64,000 nucleotides of DNA from an uncultured Kangiella sp. (GCA_947498625.1 CANMKR010000004.1:53386-117385); one strand, 5' to 3'. Shown: positions 38,562-48,272, numbered from the stretch's first letter. Program-made: numbers and translations. The notes: a model not told the origin generated them from the sequence alone.

Positions 38562-40436
38562 CTAGTCATTTGGTGAGACTAAGCCTAACTTGCTCGTATC
38601 AGAACTATCATCAGAATTAATCTCTGCGCCAATCTCCGATGAGTCCGATAACAACTTAGCCATTTCCATCAATTTGATCATCTCCGCTCGGTAACCTTGC
38701 TTATCATCGCCCTTTGCAATTCGCGCAGTATCAATTGCATCCTGCCAATTCCAATCACCAAGGTACTTATTCCCTTTCAATAATTGTGCAAAACCTGCAC
38801 TGCTGGCCGCAAATTGAATATTCTCATCAGGGCTATTGTGATTAAACTCATTCGCATAAATCGGTTTATTAATCAGCTGGCTTTTATTTGCCTCTGGTAA
38901 TTTATAGCGAATCTTAACCATTGCAGCTTCTAAAGCTCTGCGATTATTCATTCCTATTTTTTCTATGCGATCTTGGTTGTTGTTTTGGTAACGTAAGGGA
39001 TCGACTCTTTTAACTTTTGAATTGGTTAAAACTATCTCATACAAAGCCGTTACGGTATGGCCAGCACCAATCTCGCCAGCGTCGACTTTATCATTATTAA
39101 AGTCTTCACGATTTAGCATACGGTTTTCATAACCTAGAAGACGGTATTCGCTGACAACAGCTGGATTAAACTCCACTTGAATTTTAACATCTTTAGCAAT
39201 GGTCATTAATGTTCCAGCACGCTCATCCACTAAAACTTTTTTTGCTTCATGCAGACTGTCGATATAAGCCGCATTTCCATTACCTTTATTAGCTAACTGC
39301 TCCATTAAATGATCATTATAATTACCGGTACCAAAACCCAGACTACTGAAGAAGATATTACTTTTGCGCTTTTGCTCTATCAGTTCAATCAAATCATCGT
39401 GATTGGTCATGCCGACATTAAAGTCGCCGTCAGTTGCCAAAATAACCCGATTAATACCCTCTTCAATAAAACCTTTCCTGGCCATCTGATAAGCTAACTC
39501 AATACCTGAGGCGCCATTAGTCGAGCCCCCTGCCTGTAAACGGTCTAAAGCTTGTTCAATCTCTAGTCGATTATTACCATTGGTAGGTTCTAGAATAACT
39601 CCCGAAGCTCCGGCGTACACCACTAAAGAAACCTTATCTTTAGGGGTTAACTGTTTCGTTAATAGCTTTAATGATTGTTTGACTAGGCCCAATTTATCAG
39701 GACTGCGCATAGAGCCAGATACATCAATTAGAAATACTAAATTTGAAGGAGGCAAACTTTGCTCCTGTGGCTCATAACCCTTGATACCGATTTGTACCAA
39801 TTGGGCATCTTGATTCCATGGCGCTTGCATTGAGCTGGTACTTATTGAAAAAGGCTGCTCCAGATTATCCGCTGCTGGAAATTTATAATCGAAATAATTC
39901 ACAAACTCTTCTAATCGCACCGCTTCTTTTGGCGGCAAATAGCCATCATTTAACATTCGACGCACATTGGTATAAGAGGCCGTATCCACATCAATGCTAA
40001 AGGTCGAAACAGGCGACTCATCTACCAGTTTCACAGCATTGTCTTCAATCTTATTGTAATTCTCACGATTCTGCTGATGCCTTTGCACAATAATTGGCAT
40101 CGATTTAGCTTCAAAATCGGCGCTGCGAATCCTAGAGCCCGAGGTCACCACCACGTTAGCTTGTTGCGGTGGCTCATTTGCTGGTCTTGCTAACTTTTCT
40201 TGTGACCTTCTTTCTGATTCAAGTTTTTTATTCTTACCAACTTGTACCTGCTCCTGGCGTCTCACCTCATCTATTAGCTCTTCCAAACTAGGTTGCATAT
40301 CCTTGATTGTTTTTCCGGCATTATCTTGTTGCTTTGCCGCTTGGTCTTTTTTTGACTCTTGCTCTAAGTTTTGACATGCCGAAATAGCTAAAACTATGGA
40401 GATGGCAATAGCGGATTTTTTAATTACTGGTTTCAT
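38562..40436 (-). CDS. von Willebrand factor A domain lipoprotein, YfbK type
   Basis: 624 residues. Signal peptide with lipobox ISAC (Cys20), then a charged Gln/Lys/Glu-rich linker. Residues about 92-104 contain VVVTSGSRIRSADFE. Next is the YfbK N-terminal domain (STFSIDVDTASYTNVRRML, LPPKEAVRLEEFVNYF), then the vWA domain with the MIDAS motif DVSGSM near residue 238 and its distal Thr/Asp, and the DUF3520-like C-terminal part (about 430-590). It is the first gene of a three-gene run with the ECF sigma factor and putative anti-sigma factor. Function in this family is poorly known. Confidence 0.88.
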   Translation of the reverse strand: MKPVIKKSAIAISIVLAISACQNLEQESKKDQAAKQQDNAGKTIKDMQPSLEELIDEVRRQEQVQVGKNKKLESERRSQEKLARPANEPPQQANVVVTSGSRIRSADFEAKSMPIIVQRHQQNRENYNKIEDNAVKLVDESPVSTFSIDVDTASYTNVRRMLNDGYLPPKEAVRLEEFVNYFDYKFPAADNLEQPFSISTSSMQAPWNQDAQLVQIGIKGYEPQEQSLPPSNLVFLIDVSGSMRSPDKLGLVKQSLKLLTKQLTPKDKVSLVVYAGASGVILEPTNGNNRLEIEQALDRLQAGGSTNGASGIELAYQMARKGFIEEGINRVILATDGDFNVGMTNHDDLIELIEQKRKSNIFFSSLGFGTGNYNDHLMEQLANKGNGNAAYIDSLHEAKKVLVDERAGTLMTIAKDVKIQVEFNPAVVSEYRLLGYENRMLNREDFNNDKVDAGEIGAGHTVTALYEIVLTNSKVKRVDPLRYQNNNQDRIEKIGMNNRRALEAAMVKIRYKLPEANKSQLINKPIYANEFNHNSPDENIQFAASSAGFAQLLKGNKYLGDWNWQDAIDTARIAKGDDKQGYRAEMIKLMEMAKLLSDSSEIGAEINSDDSSDTSKLGLVSPND

Positions 40437-40558
40437 AGTGACAATCCTTTCTAGGTTTTCAATTTCATTTGCAGCTATTAACGTCTTAACTTATAAAAAG
40501 GGTTATTTTTACTTTGGAAATTGCTATTCTTGGCGCAAAGCAAGATTAAGTTATTGAT

Positions 40559-40996
40559 ATGAAAGCTAAAGAACTAGAGCAACTACTACATAAAGAAATC
40601 CCTATTTCCCAAGCTATGGGGATTGAAGTTGAGCACTTAGAAAAAAACACTATTTCGATCAAGGCTCCATTTGAGAAAAATAAAAATATCCATAACACCG
40701 CTTTTGCTGGCAGTATCTACACCACTGCCACTTTAGCTGGCTGGTCCTTGCTAACCAACTTGTTGCGTGAAAATAATCTAACAGGCTCAGTCGTCTTAGC
40801 TAAAGCAGAGATAAGGTACTTACGACCAATAAACAGCGACATTGTTGCCAACGCAACCTTAAACAATTTAACAGAAATTGAGCGATTAGTTTCTGATCAG
40901 TCTAGCCACCCTCGTTTGAAAATTGAGCAAAGAATCGACCTAGTAGAAAAAAATATAATCAAAGCAAAAATGATCGCCAAATTCGCCATTGTTTAA
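40559..40996 (+). CDS. YiiD C-terminal-like thioesterase
   Basis: 145 residues, single hot-dog domain. HNTAFAGSIYTTATLAGW is the central helix of the YiiD C-terminal family, and VVLAKAEIRYLRPINSDIVA is the matching strand pair. Proteins of this family are presumed acyl-CoA or acyl-ACP thioesterases; the substrate is unknown. Divergent from the vWA gene and convergent with the unknown gene at 41043. Confidence 0.82.
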   Translation: MKAKELEQLLHKEIPISQAMGIEVEHLEKNTISIKAPFEKNKNIHNTAFAGSIYTTATLAGWSLLTNLLRENNLTGSVVLAKAEIRYLRPINSDIVANATLNNLTEIERLVSDQSSHPRLKIEQRIDLVEKNIIKAKMIAKFAIV

Positions 40997-41042
40997 TTGC
41001 AAATTTATTGAACTTTATTGATAAAAGGCTAGCACTTACTTC

Positions 41043-41801
41043 TTAGATAAGAATCGAGTTCTTGATACTGGTTACCACTGCTTTATATAATTTCACATAC
41101 TCAATAGGGCTAATACTCTTTGCTAATTTAAAACTATGATTTACATGAGCTTTTGCCAACCACTCATTTATCAGAGGATGCTGTTTTGCCCAGTCAGTCT
41201 CATTTAACAAAATAATAGCCTGCAATAGATAATGACTGGCTTGAACTTGAAACTGCAAATGACAACTTAGTTGAGAGCTTTCTTGTAACAGCTCTATGAT
41301 TTCAAAAAGCTCTGGAAAATTTCGGCTTTGTATAGCTTCCATTACAGATAAAAAAATCTCTTCACACACTAAATTGTTAATCCGATGATAAGGAACGCCA
41401 CCTAGCGCTAATGGCAAAGAAGCTCCTTTAGCATTTTCATACTGATCAAACTCTGGAAGGATATCGCCATTAGCCACAAAGCTTTCTGCTTTTTTATGTT
41501 TCAAATCTCCTACCAGCTGCTCAGAGATATTCGCTTCATCAAACGAATCTAATTTATGAGTAAAGGGTAAAAAGTATAGTTTTAAAAAGCCTTGTTTGAA
41601 GTTGTTTGCCGTTAATAGTGCTGTAATGAGCATTTCTTTTTGAAATGGAAGGTGAGACGGATATGCCAAGCAAATCATCTCATCCTTGATATAGATGCCA
41701 CTAGAAGTTAAGGCAATCGACTGACTAGGATAGCTCCCTAGCGGTGAGCAGACAATATACTCTAAACTATTTTTACTTCCTGTAAATTTTTCTTGCTGCA
41801 A
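41043..41801 (-). CDS. Unknown protein, partner of a TfpZ-like gene
   Basis: 252 residues with no family recognised. No signal peptide or membrane helix; the N-terminal half looks beta-rich (SLEYIVCSPLGSYPSQSIALTS, then GIYIKDEMICLAYPSH) and the C-terminal half (from about residue 140) is alpha-helical, like a TPR or HEAT-type bundle. It starts nine bases after the TfpZ-like gene, which suggests cotranscription and a shared task. Confidence 0.7.
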   Translation of the reverse strand: MQQEKFTGSKNSLEYIVCSPLGSYPSQSIALTSSGIYIKDEMICLAYPSHLPFQKEMLITALLTANNFKQGFLKLYFLPFTHKLDSFDEANISEQLVGDLKHKKAESFVANGDILPEFDQYENAKGASLPLALGGVPYHRINNLVCEEIFLSVMEAIQSRNFPELFEIIELLQESSQLSCHLQFQVQASHYLLQAIILLNETDWAKQHPLINEWLAKAHVNHSFKLAKSISPIEYVKLYKAVVTSIKNSILI

Positions 41802-41810
41802 AAAATATCC

Positions 41811-42521
41811 TTATCTTTGCCAGGGATCTACCAGTCTATACTCAATCAGATTCCCTGTTCTATTATCAATTAATGCGATGATGTTTCTTTTCTTACCAAC
41901 CACTGGTGCATAGTTTATATGTTCTATCATATCAATAGGCCCTGCATCAACTGTCAAAGAACTCGCAGGTTTAGTTCCGCGAATAACATTCAGCTTATTA
42001 TCATTGTAATCACGATAGTACTTTGGTAAGCGATCCATATCTTTACCACCATTGGCAGCGCTAATAGCCACCTCCATGGCTTCATCACCCTGTGGAAACA
42101 CGGCATAGATAAACTTAGGTTTTTCCAATATGCCAATTGCCTGCTCAGGGATTGGACTTTCTTCTAAATTCACCTCAGAAACGCCAACCACGCTATAGCG
42201 ATCAACATTGTAAACAATATAAGCCGGTCGCTCTTGATAAATAATCATTGCGCCGTAAACCAGCGCCGCAACTTGCACTAAAGCGATCAATGATAAATCA
42301 AATTTCAAACCCTTCTTACCTGCTTTGAAAACAATTAGCGTCAGCAATGGCCCTAAAACCACATCAACGCCCGCCATAATATAAACAATTTCAGCAATAC
42401 CTTGGGTTAAATTAAATGGCCAGGCATACCAAACAAAAAACACTAGTGATAAAAATAGTGCAAAAACAATAACGCTAATTCCAAAGTGAGTTAAAGCCGC
42501 GCGAGTTCGAGTCATAACCAT
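41811..42521 (-). CDS. Type IV pilin accessory protein, TfpZ-like
   Basis: 236 residues. Three N-terminal membrane helices (about 12-30, 42-64 and 75-97) include GVDVVLGPLLTLIVFKAGKKG and FDLSLIALVQVAALVYG, matching the TfpZ/FimB-type pilin accessory family, followed by ERPAYIVYNVDRYSVV and a periplasmic or cytoplasmic C-terminal half. Relatives modulate type IV pilin stability and glycosylation in Acinetobacter and Moraxella. No pilin gene lies next to it; the nearest pilin-like genes are the gsp pseudopilins 39 kb away. Confidence 0.78.
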   Translation of the reverse strand: MVMTRTRAALTHFGISVIVFALFLSLVFFVWYAWPFNLTQGIAEIVYIMAGVDVVLGPLLTLIVFKAGKKGLKFDLSLIALVQVAALVYGAMIIYQERPAYIVYNVDRYSVVGVSEVNLEESPIPEQAIGILEKPKFIYAVFPQGDEAMEVAISAANGGKDMDRLPKYYRDYNDNKLNVIRGTKPASSLTVDAGPIDMIEHINYAPVVGKKRNIIALIDNRTGNLIEYRLVDPWQR

Positions 42522-42570
42522 TATTAGTTGTTCGATATATAGCTAAAAATATTAACTTTTTTTCTAACTA

Positions 42571-42599
42571 AAAAAAAGCCCCTTTGTGAGAGGGGCTTT
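42571..42599 (-). terminator. Rho-independent terminator after the secreted six-Cys protein
   Basis: AAAGCCCCT pairs with AGGGGCTTT around TTGTGAG. Read leftward it is followed by a run of eight T. It lies four bases past the stop of the gene at 42603 and upstream of the TfpZ-like gene. Confidence 0.9.
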
Positions 42600-42602
42600 A
42601 AC

Positions 42603-43616
42603 TTACTTTTTCAACATCATTTTCCGGTCTTGGCAGCTTAAGGTATAAGCTTTTTGTATGCTCTTAATTCCCTTAGGATTCAAAATATCGATTCGATACC
42701 AGCCTTTGTAATCATACTTATCCTTGTTACTCGAGCCCGCCCTGAAAGCATTGGGATCATCTTCTTTGTTAATAGTTCGTTTCCATACTCTGAGCTTTTT
42801 AGTGCCAGCCTTATTAAAATCCAATTTGAATTTTGGAGATTTTCGACCATCATGACTAACGTATTGGTATTCCACCGTGCCAAAACGATTGGTTGTTATA
42901 GCACCATTATATTCCACCTGCGCAGGGCAAGTTCCTACGATATGTTTTACTTTTGGTGCAAACTCTACTTTTTTGATCAAGTTTGCCAGTTTCACTGACT
43001 TAACTGGAACCGGCTTCTTCGGGATCTTCTCCTTCGCTAAATCCGAACCTTGGCATTGAATTTTCGTATTTAATAAAACACTCTTGCTAGACGTATCCGC
43101 AAACCCGATGCCTGTTGGTTTACAGGTTAAGTAATAGCTTGCTTTCACTGCAGCTGGGTAGTTTAAAGAAAAACCTTTAGCTAGAATATCGTACTTAGTT
43201 AGATCAGCATTCTCAGATAATTTTTTCTCAAGCTCTACATTACAAGCTTGTACAAAATCAAAGTTGGAGTTTTTATCAAACCGAAAGGTTCCTTTTGTTT
43301 CTTTGACGTGAGGAATCAAGTGCTTGGCAGGATAGTCTGCACCTACTTGAGTAAAGCCACTAACGGTAAAGTCACCTTTGTAGGCCTTATTCCCCTTCCC
43401 TTCATATTTACACTCAGCATTTAACTGAGCTTTAAAGTTTACCTCTTGGGTTTGATCGATCTTATTCCACTTTTCTCCATTAGTGGAATACACCTTAACA
43501 ACAGCAGCCTCACTATATCCCTCAGGGGCTTTCAAACTAAACTTCTTGATTTTGTTGGCAAAAGCCGCTTCATTTAGAACCAGTAACGAAGCACCAATAA
43601 AAATAACCTTTTTCAT
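42603..43616 (-). CDS. Secreted protein of unknown function with six cysteines
   Basis: 337 residues. Sec signal peptide of about 20 residues ending AFA. The mature protein is basic and has six Cys (in AECKYEG, QACNVE, LTCKPT, IQCQGS, GTCPAQ and LSCQDR), enough for three disulfides, and two similar halves of beta-strand pattern (FKAQLNAEC versus NTKIQC). No family was recognised. The stop is followed by its own terminator, so it is a single-gene unit. Confidence 0.7.
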   Translation of the reverse strand: MKKVIFIGASLLVLNEAAFANKIKKFSLKAPEGYSEAAVVKVYSTNGEKWNKIDQTQEVNFKAQLNAECKYEGKGNKAYKGDFTVSGFTQVGADYPAKHLIPHVKETKGTFRFDKNSNFDFVQACNVELEKKLSENADLTKYDILAKGFSLNYPAAVKASYYLTCKPTGIGFADTSSKSVLLNTKIQCQGSDLAKEKIPKKPVPVKSVKLANLIKKVEFAPKVKHIVGTCPAQVEYNGAITTNRFGTVEYQYVSHDGRKSPKFKLDFNKAGTKKLRVWKRTINKEDDPNAFRAGSSNKDKYDYKGWYRIDILNPKGIKSIQKAYTLSCQDRKMMLKK

Positions 43617-43712
43617 AATACAACCCTCCTTAATATCAATAAGATATCACAACCTTATTGATTAAATAATACCCAATTCAAGTTACTCCCCTATTCCTGA
43701 ATTAATTCTGAA
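43617..43712. other. First part of a 379-bp intergenic stretch, no gene
   Basis: This AT-rich stretch holds the upstream region of the secreted-protein gene: AAGGAGG lies about ten bases from that ATG as its ribosome site. No ORF above 40 codons with a ribosome site is visible. The remaining part of the 379 bp to 43995 is occupied by a duplicated repeat and terminators, listed separately. Confidence 0.6.
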
Positions 43713-43740
43713 CATAAAAAAACCCGTCATAGTGAGGTTT
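43713..43740 (-). terminator. Second groESL terminator, weak
   Basis: AAACC and GGTTT pair around a 10-base loop; read leftward the stem is followed by seven T and then ATG. The same T7-ATG string follows the stronger terminator at 43818-43849, so the two were probably copied together with the adjoining repeat. Confidence 0.6.
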
Positions 43741-43750
43741 ATTAAAGTGG

Positions 43751-43820
43751 TTTTAACGCAGATGTTTTGCTTTGTAACGCGGCGCAGGTCGTAATGAGAA
43801 GCGGAGTTGGCATTAGCCAT
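43751..43820. repeat. Repeat unit 2 downstream of groEL (diverged copy)
   Basis: Aligns without gaps to 43870-43939 (offset 119). Conserved blocks are TTTTAACGCA, GGCGC and AGCGGAGT; the rest has diverged. It ends in a hairpin TGGC-ATTA-GCCA at the same offset where the other copy has TGTAC-TTAA-GTACA, so the sequence changed but the pairing was kept. Confidence 0.7.
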
Positions 43821-43849
43821 AAAAAAAGCCCCGCATTTGCGAGGCTTTT
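43818..43849 (-). terminator. Main groESL rho-independent terminator
   Basis: AAAAGCC and GGCTTTT form the outer stem, CGCA and TGCG the inner stem with a TT loop. Read leftward the stem is followed by seven T. It lies about 150 bp past the groEL stop. Confidence 0.85.
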
Positions 43850-43860
43850 CTAAGCAGTTA

Positions 43861-45648
<1,788 letters not shown>

Positions 45649-45672
45649 CTAAATTCTTGTAAAATTCGTTAA

Positions 45673-45963
45673 TTAAGCGTCAAATACCGCGAAAATCTCA
45701 TCTTCTTTCAAGATAAGCAACTTTTCGCCGTCAACTTTAACTTCTTGGCCCGCGTATTGACCGAACAATACAACGTCGCCTTCATTCACAGATACCGCGC
45801 GAACATCGCCGTTATCCAATGCCTTACCGTTACCCACAGCAACTACTGTGCCTTTATTGGCTTTCTCTTTAGCGTTATCAGGAATTACGATACCGCCAGC
45901 AGAAAGTGCTTCTTCTTCAATGCGTTTAACCACAACGCGGTCATGTAATGGACGTAAGCTCAT
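45673..45963 (-). CDS. groES: Co-chaperonin GroES
   Basis: 96 residues. [18 protein letters not shown], the mobile loop [14 protein letters not shown] and the terminal [11 protein letters not shown] match GroES. It caps GroEL. AGGAGAGA precedes the ATG as ribosome site. Its promoter region at 46025-46067 combines a sigma-32-type promoter with a CIRCE operator. Confidence 0.98.
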   Translation of the reverse strand: MSLRPLHDRVVVKRIEEEALSAGGIVIPDNAKEKANKGTVVAVGNGKALDNGDVRAVSVNEGDVVLFGQYAGQEVKVDGEKLLILKEDEIFAVFDA

Positions 45964-46024
45964 TTTTCTCTCCTAAACGTTCTTTTATATAAAGATTTGA
46001 GTCTTAAATTAATAAGTGAACAAG

Positions 46025-46055
46025 ATATGGGGACGAAATTTTAGCACTCAAGGGG
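46025..46055 (-). promoter_or_regulatory. Sigma-32 (RpoH)-type promoter of groESL
   Basis: Read leftward, the -35 is CCCCTTGAG (46055-46047) and the -10 is CCCCATAT (46032-46025), 14 bases apart counted from CTTGAG. The E. coli heat-shock consensus is CCCTTGAA, 13-17 bases, CCCCATNT. The transcript would start near 46018, about 55 bases before groES. The -35 box lies within the CIRCE operator. Confidence 0.8.
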
Positions 46056-46067
46056 ATTGAGTGCTAA
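46041..46067. promoter_or_regulatory. CIRCE operator (HrcA-binding site)
   Basis: TTAGCACTC, nine bases, GAGTGCTAA: an exact match to the CIRCE consensus. CIRCE is bound by the HrcA repressor, which is typical of Firmicutes and many other phyla and occurs in only part of the gammaproteobacteria. Its position 78-104 bases before groES, over the -35 box, fits direct repression. Confidence 0.95.
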
Positions 46068-46227
46068 TTTTTATCTTATGAAAAATTTCCTGAACAGACT
46101 TAGTTGTCAAAACATATATCAAGGCTCTTATACAGTTCTAATTAAATATTGGTGGCAATATTGCAAAGTGCTACAATCTAGTATTATAAAAAACAAAAAT
46201 TGATTATCAAAATCAAGGACATAAGCA

Positions 46228-46590
46228 ATGGCTACTGAGATCATTTTGCCAGGGATTTTGTTAGTTTTAGCCTTTTTCCTAAAACTATCAATTGACAGAG
46301 AAGTAGATATTCCCAGTTCAATTTATGCAATGCTAGAGTTGCCCGTTGATGTTGCCTTTCTAGCGACTTCTTTTATTGCAGCCTTTACCATTTCGGCGAC
46401 TCAACCTGATAGTGAAAAAGGCTTTGTTTACTTTATTTGTTATGTTCTGTTAGCTGGCCTTGCCATATTCTTATGGAGAAAATCCAGTCGACAATTCGAT
46501 GCTGGTAATCATGGTTCAGCTATTGGAATTAGCGTTATTAACTACTTAATCTGCTCTGCATGCCTTGTTCGTGCAATACAGCTTGTATAG
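46228..46590 (+). CDS. Small four-TM membrane protein of a putative accessory cassette
   Basis: 120 residues, mostly hydrophobic, with four predicted membrane helices (about 6-22, 40-58, 66-83 and 100-117) and short charged loops (KLSIDREVDIP and WRKSSRQFDAGNHG). AAGGACA precedes the ATG. No family recognised. It ends nine bases before the gene for the membrane-anchored deoxyribosyltransferase/TIR-like protein, so the two are almost surely cotranscribed and may form a membrane complex. Confidence 0.75.
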   Translation: MATEIILPGILLVLAFFLKLSIDREVDIPSSIYAMLELPVDVAFLATSFIAAFTISATQPDSEKGFVYFICYVLLAGLAIFLWRKSSRQFDAGNHGSAIGISVINYLICSACLVRAIQLV

Positions 46591-46599
46591 GAGATAGAG

Positions 46600-47325
46600 A
46601 TGTCTTTTTTTGATCAAACTGAATTATTTTCCATTGTAATAGCAGCAGGAGTAATGGCTCTCATCCAAGTTATTATCTTCTATTTATACAAGCAAGATAA
46701 AGATAGAAAATATAATGAACAGTTGCGCAGAGTAGAAATGGAAAAATTAAGAGAGTCATTTGAAAAACGCATATACACCCTTACTGAACGACTTGTAAGC
46801 CAAGGCGATAGGTGGAGTGACGTTAATCACCTACTATTAGAGTCAAAAGCTAATAATAGAGGGCTTCTGAATATGACTAGCAAAGTTGGGCTCTCATCAT
46901 TTTTAGAAGCCTCAGGAATTAAAAGGAGCGACTTAGAAATTAACGATGATTTAGTATTTGTAATAACTCCATTTAATAACAAATATTTATCTGATTATGA
47001 AGAAATCTATAAAACCTGCAATGAAGTTGGCCTTAGATGCATTAGAGGTGATGAAGAATTTATTAAAGGAGATATATTAGCTCATATCTTAAAGCATATA
47101 GTGAAAGCAAGAATAGTAATTGCAAATATAAACGGTAGAAATCCTAATGTTTTTTATGAATTAGGAATTGCTCATGCTTTGGATAAACCTACATTAATAG
47201 TTTCAAAGTCAGATCAAGATATACCCTTTGATCTAAGAACCCAACAACTAGTAATCTACAATGAGCCTACGCAACTCCAAGAGCAACTTAGAAAAGCTCT
47301 ATTAAAAATAACCCTAAGAAGTTGA
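46600..47325 (+). CDS. Membrane-anchored nucleoside deoxyribosyltransferase/TIR-like protein
   Basis: 241 residues. One membrane helix (about 10-30), a charged coiled segment (about 32-70), a linker, then a Rossmann-like domain (about 117-225). That domain has LVFVITPFNN, ARIVIANINGRNPNVFYELGIAHAL (key residues Asn181, Asn183 and Glu187) and DIPFDLR. The NPNVFYELGxAHA segment with its Glu resembles the catalytic region of nucleoside 2-deoxyribosyltransferase-like and TIR-like enzymes that cleave N-glycosidic bonds, as in NADases of antiphage systems. Catalysis is inferred, not shown. GGAGATAGAG precedes the ATG. The gene looks more AT-rich than its neighbours, which suggests transfer. Confidence 0.7.
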   Translation: MSFFDQTELFSIVIAAGVMALIQVIIFYLYKQDKDRKYNEQLRRVEMEKLRESFEKRIYTLTERLVSQGDRWSDVNHLLLESKANNRGLLNMTSKVGLSSFLEASGIKRSDLEINDDLVFVITPFNNKYLSDYEEIYKTCNEVGLRCIRGDEEFIKGDILAHILKHIVKARIVIANINGRNPNVFYELGIAHALDKPTLIVSKSDQDIPFDLRTQQLVIYNEPTQLQEQLRKALLKITLRS

Positions 47326-47383
47326 GCATAGTAATAAACTTCATCTTTATTATATAATTTTTATCTGGCTTAAAGGATAAATC

Positions 47384-48088
47384 ATGGATATCGATAAAAT
47401 ACTTAAAGCATCCAGTGAGAAAGAAGCCAAAGCAGCGCTGGCTTACTTTTTGCAAAGTTACACTTCGCCAGCCTTTGGCGCTTTGCCGAAAGGCGAAGTC
47501 GAATTAGTGGTGCTCAATGTTTTAGAACAACTTGGCGCCATTGACTCCGAGCCTGAATTATATGAATTGGTATCCAAACTTAAAGTTACTCGAACCAAAG
47601 CTCGAAGCCTGATCTACAACCGTGAATTAAGACGCTCTTCCGATGATGAACTGAATCAAAAAGTCATCAATCTTTTAAAACGACCTTTAATTCAGAAAGC
47701 CGGCGACTTGTATGTACTCGAAGTGGAAAACCCACTGGTTTCCGATCACCTACGTTCACAGGTCAAAAAACTCGGCTTTGTCTCCGACGGCTCTTTCTCG
47801 CCCAGTATCGTAAAACTCGGGCTCGATGCCATAACTGCGCTAATCGAATCCAACCTAACCACCAAAGAAAAAACTGCAGTCAGAAAAGCCTTAATTAAAG
47901 CAGGCGCCCCCGACAAATCCTTCCGCGGCGTACTAAAAGCCACCCTCAAGAAAATCGCCAAAAAAGTCGCCAGCAACACCGGCGAAGCCCTCATGGACCA
48001 AGCCTCCGATTACCTAACCCCAATCATCGACGCCGGCATCGAACGCATAAAAGAAACCGCGGAAGAATTGTTTGAAGATAGTAAATAA
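47384..48088 (+). CDS. Unknown helical protein, third gene of the accessory cassette
   Basis: 234 residues, no family recognised. It is predicted almost all alpha-helical and soluble, with a basic middle (KVTRTKARSLIYNRELRRSS and KATLKKIAKKVASNTG). The N-terminal third (residues about 1-95) could be a winged-helix-like or HEAT-like bundle, which is a guess. It lies 58 bp after the TIR-like gene with its own ribosome site (AAAGGAT). Its codon use is richer in GC than that of the preceding gene, so the cassette may be composite. A dRS3-like repeat begins 10 bp after its stop. Confidence 0.65.
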   Translation: MDIDKILKASSEKEAKAALAYFLQSYTSPAFGALPKGEVELVVLNVLEQLGAIDSEPELYELVSKLKVTRTKARSLIYNRELRRSSDDELNQKVINLLKRPLIQKAGDLYVLEVENPLVSDHLRSQVKKLGFVSDGSFSPSIVKLGLDAITALIESNLTTKEKTAVRKALIKAGAPDKSFRGVLKATLKKIAKKVASNTGEALMDQASDYLTPIIDAGIERIKETAEELFEDSK

Positions 48089-48098
48089 CTATGGCTAC

Positions 48099-48173
48099 CG
48101 TCATTCCCACGGAAGTGGGAATCAAAGTTCAAAATGCTGTTTCAGCAGGATTCCCGCTTTCGCGGGAATGACG
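48099..48173. repeat. dRS3-like repeat pair (two ATTCCC-N8-GGGAAT hairpins)
   Basis: Two exact ATTCCC-N8-GGGAAT units lie at 48103-48122 and 48150-48169, flanked by CGTCATTCCC on the left and GGGAATGACG on the right, so the whole block is also an inverted repeat. The 20-base unit has the form of the Neisseria dRS3 repeat. A remnant GGAATGACGAA follows near 48212. Such blocks are dispersed in many proteobacterial genomes and are frequently insertion targets. Confidence 0.85.
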
Positions 48174-48272
48174 ATGCAAAATGGTCACTCCAACATAACC
48201 CTCGCTTCAGGAATGACGAAAGCTTCTGCCTTAGAATTCGTCATATGCTCTTTGTAATTTTATAACTATTCC

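Noticed and set aside
46082..46110. TTGACA upstream of CIRCE as a sigma-70 -35 box for groES
   Set aside because: No acceptable -10 hexamer lies at 16-18 bases; the sigma-32 boxes downstream are a far better match.
48072..48257. 61-codon frame whose translation contains SRIPAFAGMT
   Set aside because: The peptide is the translation of the dRS3-like repeat, a well-known source of spurious proteins; there is no ribosome site.
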